The position numbers and the translations under genes were made by a program. From assembly GCA_942492715.1 (NCBI GenBank), contig CALOFW010000002.1, positions 496,001-560,000 on the forward strand: a stretch of 64,000 bases of DNA, given 5' to 3'. The stretch comes from Sva-07 sp942492715 (lineage in GTDB: Bacteria; Actinomycetota; Acidimicrobiia; Acidimicrobiales; Ilumatobacteraceae). Below, in pieces: positions 59,877-64,000 of the stretch (positions within the stretch are counted from its first letter, which is position 1; each line of letters opens with the position of its first letter). The notes under the pieces were generated by a model that had not been told where the DNA came from, did not search any database, and was given only the letters and a program-made list of their open reading frames with translations.

Positions 59877-61718
59877 GTGGTGCCCCCGCAGTCCGAGTCT
59901 CCGCGATCCGCCTTCTTCCAGGCCGCCCGGCGGCGGCTTCCGCTCGTCCATTTCGCGGTCGACAGTGTCTTGTGGCTGGTCGCCATTCCCGCCGGCGTAC
60001 TGCTGCGCTACGACTTCGATCTCGCGCGCATGTGGAAGCGCGAGATCGCCCTCGCCATGTTGGCTGCCGTTGCGCTCCAGGGCGTCTTCGGGCTGTTGTA
60101 CGGGCTGTACCGGCGCCGCTGGAGGTACGGGAGTTTCGACGAGGTCCGCATCGTTGCGCTCACTGCGCTGTCGGTCGGGCTCGTCATGACGATCCTGTGG
60201 TGGGGTGCGTCGGATTCGACCGATCGCGCGATTCCTCGGTCGGTGCCGCTCCTGGCCACGGCGATCAGTCTGCTCGGACAAATCGCTGTTCGATCGATGT
60301 GGCGGCTGTACGTGGAGCACCGTGATCGCCCGGAGGGCGACCACCTCCAGCGTCTTGTGGTCGTCGGTGCCGGCGACGCCGCCGAGCAGGTGCTGCGAAC
60401 CCTGCGGATGTCGTCCGATGCCCCGTTCGTGCCGGTCGCGATGGTCGACGACGATCCGGCCAAGCGGAATCTGCGCATGTTGCGCGTTCGGGTCGATGGC
60501 ACGGTGGACGAAGTGGCAGCGGTTGCCGATCGTCACCATGCAACCGCGGTGTTGATCGCCGCTCCCTCGGCCGAGAGTCCGTTCATCAGGCGCGTGACCG
60601 GGCTCGCGGATGCAGCCGGACTCGACGTGTTCGTGCTCCCGACGGTCGACAAGATGCTCGGAGGGGTGCACGTTGGTGACATCCGGCCGGTGAACGAGGA
60701 CGATCTGCTCGGCCGGCACCCGGCCGACATCGACCCGATCGCCGTGGCGGAGTACATCACCGGCCGGCGAGTGCTCGTCACCGGCGCCGGCGGCTCGATC
60801 GGCAGCGAGTTGTGCCGTCAGTTGGTCCGCTTCGAGCCGGCCGCATTGGTGATGCTCGATCGCGACGAGAGCGGGCTGCACAGCACGCAACTGTCGATCG
60901 AGGGGCGGGCGATGCTCGACAACCCGAACCTCGTCCTGGCCGACATTCGAGATCCGGCACGCATCGACGAGGTGTTCGAGACGTATCGGCCCGACGTCGT
61001 GTTCCACGCTGCCGCACTCAAACACCTCCCATTGCTGGAGATGCACCCGAGCGAGGGGTGGAAGACGAACGTCGGGGGCACGGAGATCCTGCTCGAGGCA
61101 GCCCGCCGGCACGGCGTGAGACGTTTCGTCAACGTCAGCACCGACAAGGCCGCCGATCCGACGAGCGTGCTCGGCTGGACCAAGCGGATCACGGAGCGAC
61201 TGACGGCGTACGCGTCGCAGCAGGGTCCCACCGAGTGCGTGTCGGTGCGGTTCGGCAACGTGCTCGGCTCGAACGGGTCGGTGTTGCGCTCGTTCGAGTC
61301 GCAGGCTGCCAACGGCGGTCCGATCACGGTGACCGATCCCGACATCACCCGCTACTTCATGACGATCGCCGAGGCCTCGAAGCTCACGATCTACGCCGGC
61401 GCGATCGGAGCTCCCGGTGAGGTGCTGATCCTCGACATGGGTGATCCGGTCCGGATCGTCGACGTCGCGCGGCGCTTCGCCGACCTGCACGATCCGCCGA
61501 TCGAGATCGTGTTCACCGGGCTCCGACCGAACGAGAAGCTCCACGAGGACCTGATCGCGTCGAACGAGCACGGCGAGCGTCGGGTGCATCCGCTGATCAC
61601 CCATGTGGCGGTGGATCCGCTGGCACCGTCGCCGGTGATGCTCTCGGGCCCGATCCCGACGTTCGACGAGATGCGAGCGATCGCGATGGCGGACGTCCCC
61701 GGCACGGTCGACGCGTGA
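59877..61718 (+). CDS. Membrane-bound NDP-sugar 4,6-dehydratase (PglF/CapD/WbpM type)
   Basis: 613 residues from GTG, 8 bp after the DUF4012 stop. Four N-terminal membrane helices (about 20-140), a first Rossmann domain (RLVVVGAGDAAEQVL) and the SDR dehydratase domain with NAD motif VTGAGGSIGSELC, DIRDPARI, AAALKHLPLLE, VSTDKAADPTSVLGWTKR and SVRFGNVLGSNGSV. The active-site Tyr of ordinary SDRs is replaced, as in this subfamily. It would convert UDP-HexNAc to the 4-keto-6-deoxy sugar, the substrate of the next gene's enzyme. 4-bp overlap with that gene. Confidence 0.93.
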   Translation: MVPPQSESPRSAFFQAARRRLPLVHFAVDSVLWLVAIPAGVLLRYDFDLARMWKREIALAMLAAVALQGVFGLLYGLYRRRWRYGSFDEVRIVALTALSVGLVMTILWWGASDSTDRAIPRSVPLLATAISLLGQIAVRSMWRLYVEHRDRPEGDHLQRLVVVGAGDAAEQVLRTLRMSSDAPFVPVAMVDDDPAKRNLRMLRVRVDGTVDEVAAVADRHHATAVLIAAPSAESPFIRRVTGLADAAGLDVFVLPTVDKMLGGVHVGDIRPVNEDDLLGRHPADIDPIAVAEYITGRRVLVTGAGGSIGSELCRQLVRFEPAALVMLDRDESGLHSTQLSIEGRAMLDNPNLVLADIRDPARIDEVFETYRPDVVFHAAALKHLPLLEMHPSEGWKTNVGGTEILLEAARRHGVRRFVNVSTDKAADPTSVLGWTKRITERLTAYASQQGPTECVSVRFGNVLGSNGSVLRSFESQAANGGPITVTDPDITRYFMTIAEASKLTIYAGAIGAPGEVLILDMGDPVRIVDVARRFADLHDPPIEIVFTGLRPNEKLHEDLIASNEHGERRVHPLITHVAVDPLAPSPVMLSGPIPTFDEMRAIAMADVPGTVDA

Positions 61719-62920
61719 GCGACGGCGAGTCGTCGGGGCGCGTCTTCCTCAGCCCACCCGATGTGGGCTCCGCCGAGCGGGCGGCGTTGTTGCGGGCGTT
61801 CGACAGTGGGTGGGTGGCGCCGGTGGGCCCGGAGCTCGACGCGTTCGAGGCGGAGCTCGCGGCGTTCGTCGGCTGGCCGGGCGTGGTGGCGATGTCGAGT
61901 GGGACCGCAGCGTTGCACCTTGCGCTGGCGGTGCACGGTGTCGGCCCGGGCGACGAGGTGATCGTGTCGACGTTCACCTTCGCGGCGACCGCCAACGCCG
62001 TCACCTACGTGGGGGCGACGCCGCGATTCGTCGACAGCGACGCGGCGACGTGGAACATGAACCCGGAGTTGTTGGCCGACGAGTTGGCGGCGATGCGCGC
62101 CGGTGGTCGGCTTCCGGCAGCGGTGGTCGTGGTCGACCTGTACGGGCAGTGCGCCGACTACGACGAGATCGTGCCGCTGTGCGTGGAGTACGGGGTGCCG
62201 GTCATCGAGGACGCCGCGGAGGCCCTCGGCGCCTCCTACCGGGGGCGGTCGGCGGGAACGTTGGGCGACTGCGGGATCTTCTCGTTCAACGGCAACAAGA
62301 TCATGACCACCTCTGGGGGAGGAGCGTTCGCGTCACCCGACGTCGCGGTCGCCGACCGGGTGCGGTATCTCGCCACGCAGGCTCGCCAACCGGCCGTGCA
62401 CTACGAGCACACCGAGATCGGCTTCAACTACCGCCTGAGCAATCTGCTCGCGGCGATGGGGCGGGCGCAGTTGGAGCGGCTGCCGGAGATGTCGGCACGG
62501 CGCCGGTCGATCAACGGCCACTACCGCCGCGCGCTCGCCGACGTTCACCGGCTGTCGTTCATGCCGATCGCCCCGTTCGGGCCCAACGCGGACGGCGGCG
62601 ACGGCGGCGACGGCGGCGACGAGTGGGGCGGCTGGAACGGGTGGCTGACCTGTGTGACGTTCGACGATCCGGCGGTGCGCGACGCCGTCCAGGCGGCGCT
62701 CGAGGCGGTCGACATCGAGAGCCGGCCGCTGTGGAAGCCGATGCATCTGCAGCCGGTGTTCGCCGACGCACCGGCTCGCGTCGACGGCACGAGCGAGCAC
62801 CTGTTCACGCACGGCTTGTGCCTGCCGTCGGGGAGTGCACTCACCGACGGCCAAGTGGAGCGGGTGATCTCCGTGGCCGCGGCGGCCACCGTGGAGGGCG
62901 GAACGCTCAGCCGCCGGTGA
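61715..62920 (+). CDS. DegT/DnrJ/EryC1/StrS-type PLP sugar aminotransferase
   Basis: 401 residues. PLP fold I: SSGTAALHLAL, VVVVDLYGQCADYD, VIEDAAEALGASYRG, catalytic Lys in FSFNGNKIMTTSGGG, and GFNYRLSNLLAAMGRAQLE. It would aminate the keto-sugar made by the upstream dehydratase, giving an amino-dideoxy sugar as in PglE-like pathways. A species-specific Gly/Asp insert, (GGD)3EWGGW, comes from a 9-bp tandem repeat at 62593-62622. Last intact gene of the module. Confidence 0.93.
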   Translation: MSDGESSGRVFLSPPDVGSAERAALLRAFDSGWVAPVGPELDAFEAELAAFVGWPGVVAMSSGTAALHLALAVHGVGPGDEVIVSTFTFAATANAVTYVGATPRFVDSDAATWNMNPELLADELAAMRAGGRLPAAVVVVDLYGQCADYDEIVPLCVEYGVPVIEDAAEALGASYRGRSAGTLGDCGIFSFNGNKIMTTSGGGAFASPDVAVADRVRYLATQARQPAVHYEHTEIGFNYRLSNLLAAMGRAQLERLPEMSARRRSINGHYRRALADVHRLSFMPIAPFGPNADGGDGGDGGDEWGGWNGWLTCVTFDDPAVRDAVQAALEAVDIESRPLWKPMHLQPVFADAPARVDGTSEHLFTHGLCLPSGSALTDGQVERVISVAAAATVEGGTLSRR

Positions 62921-62939
62921 CACGGCGACGTCGTGGTGG

Positions 62940-63833
62940 AGGTCGACGGTGGAGTCGTGCTCGTCGGCGAGTGGTGGACGTCGTCGACGGCGTCGACGTG
63001 GTCGTCGTGGCCGGCGTCGTGGTGGTGGTGCTCGTGGTCGTCGGTCGACTCGTTCGGCTTCGGCTTCGGTTTCGGTCCGTTGCCGGGCTTGTCGGTGGTG
63101 GTCGTCGTGGTGCTGGTCGTGCTGCTGGTGGTGGTGTCGCTGTCGGCTCGACCGGTGCCCAGATCGACCGAGGGCTCGTCGATCGGCGTTCGGGTCGATC
63201 AGCGTCGGTGCGATACCTGCTCCGGGCTGGATGACGATTGCGCCGCCGGCGCTGCGCTCGACGGGACCGGATGCGCAGCGCTCGACGGTGCGCTGTCACA
63301 CGACGGCAATCCGGCAGGGGCGGAGTTGCCGTTGCTCGTCCCGAGCGAGAAGCCGTCCCTCAGCGTGTCGTTGTTCTTGACCTCGAACGTGGCGGTGCCG
63401 TAGCCGCGGCACCGCCGTTGCGGAACCGCGATCCGCCCGGGCAGGTTGCACGGACCCCAACCGAGATCGTGGCGCTGCCGCCTTCTTGCCGCCACAGATT
63501 CGGCACATCAGACCCAACGGACACGCATTCCAGTCGTTCCGGTACCCCCGCTCCGTCCGTTGGGAATGGATGATGTGGAGGCGTACTCGTAGGCCGAGGG
63601 GGGTCGTCCGGCGCACGGACACGTGCCGTTGTCGTCCGGAGACCGTCGATCGACAGGAAGTCGCCGTTGGTGCCGTTCGCATTGGCCGTCTGGTGACATT
63701 GACGTCGGTGACCTGTTGCGATTTCGAACTGGCAGGTTTCGCTGCCGTTGGCGGCGTGCGCTGGTTGGGAGATGATGATCGATCCCGCAGCGACGGTCGT
63801 GGTGGACGCCGCCAGCATTCGGAGGCGCGTCAC
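62940..63833 (-). pseudogene. Secreted protein gene broken across several frames
   Basis: An ATG at 63833 opens a clear signal peptide (MTRLRMLAASTTTVAAGSII... SQPAHA-ANG). Protein-like stretches then alternate between frames: DFLSIDGL; TERGYRNDWNACPLGLMCRICGG; YGTATFEVKNNDTLRDGFSLGTSNG; GGAIVIQPGAGIAPTLIDPNAD; and a Thr-rich and His/Asp-rich tail with DKPGNGPKPKPKPNES and DDHEHHHHDAGHDD. At least three frame changes are needed, one near a run of six G (63598-63603). The 3' end cannot be placed firmly. Function unknown; extracellular. Confidence 0.5.
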
Positions 63834-64000
63834 GGCGACTGAGCCCCGAGCGCGGTTGATCCGTCGGCAGCCGCCATGACCTCACGATACAGCGTCACTA
63901 CCACACTCGGTAGGCATTCGACCACATCTTCACGATTTCTGGAGCATTCTGACGGGTGACGATCCGGTCGAGCGCTTTCCCTCGCATTGCCGTGGTTGCT
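63834..64000. other. Intergenic region at the window edge
   Basis: 167 bp, comparatively AT-rich between 63880 and 63950 (TACAGCGTCACTACC, CATCTTCACGATTTCTGGAGC). It should contain the promoter of the minus-strand secreted protein gene. No coding frame was recognised up to the end of the window. Confidence 0.35.

Overview
The window is a high-GC, gene-dense bacterial chromosome segment. The lineage is inferred to be Actinomycetota, plausibly Acidimicrobiia (Ilumatobacter-like). The reasons are the gene order rsmI - metG - tatD - [rpfB position] - rsmA - ispE - glmU - prs - rplY - pth - mfd - SurA-like lipoprotein - mazG - eno - ftsB, which resembles the mycobacterial core island, two tiny actinobacterial-type ribosomal proteins (bS22-like and bL37-like), many GTG starts and 4-bp ATGA/GTGA overlaps, and an LAxTG surface protein. 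No rRNA operon, phage, IS transposase or CRISPR array was seen.

Layout. 0-2.7 kb: envelope lipid/glycan genes (GT2 glycosyltransferase, flippase-like membrane protein, methyltransferase). 2.8-11.7 kb: two molybdenum hydroxylase modules of the form II CoxL/xanthine dehydrogenase type (S-L-M, then a solitary second large subunit coupled to an HD-domain protein), separated by a TrkA-type potassium channel, a HAD phosphatase and a small membrane protein. 11.8-34.7 kb: the conserved core island (cell division, glycolysis, DNA repair, ribosome biogenesis, isoprenoid and tRNA functions), with one tRNA-Gln. 35.1-39.5 kb: FetAB-like exporter, acyl-CoA dehydrogenase, a CxxC small protein and YchF. 39.5-49.7 kb: an accessory-looking stretch with three families of palindromic repeats, an AbiEi/DUF559 nuclease-like gene, a frameshifted lipoprotein, PHP and beta-lactamase-fold hydrolases, bL37, a VOC protein, an LAxTG wall protein and a DUF4012 protein.

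49.7-54.2 kb: sulfate assimilation: an Rrf2-family regulator overlapping a CysQ-type phosphatase, then cysD and a cysN-cysC fusion preceded by a 25-bp palindromic operator candidate. 54.5-63 kb: exopolysaccharide or surface-glycan module: a decayed sugar transferase copy, an intact undecaprenyl-phosphate sugar transferase, a frameshifted second DUF4012 protein, a PglF/CapD-like dehydratase and a DegT-type aminotransferase. These could make and transfer an amino-dideoxy sugar onto a lipid carrier. The right edge holds a secreted protein gene broken across frames.

The most unusual signals are (i) GlmU lacking its acetyltransferase active site and starting three bases after tRNA-Gln, (ii) a near-identical promoter/leader in front of the two tiny ribosomal protein genes, (iii) the cysD operator, (iv) palindromic repeats at gene 3' ends, around a nuclease gene and in frame inside a coding N-terminus, and (v) several gene remnants whose frame changes are mostly equivalent to one extra base, so that sequence error must be excluded before calling pseudogenes.
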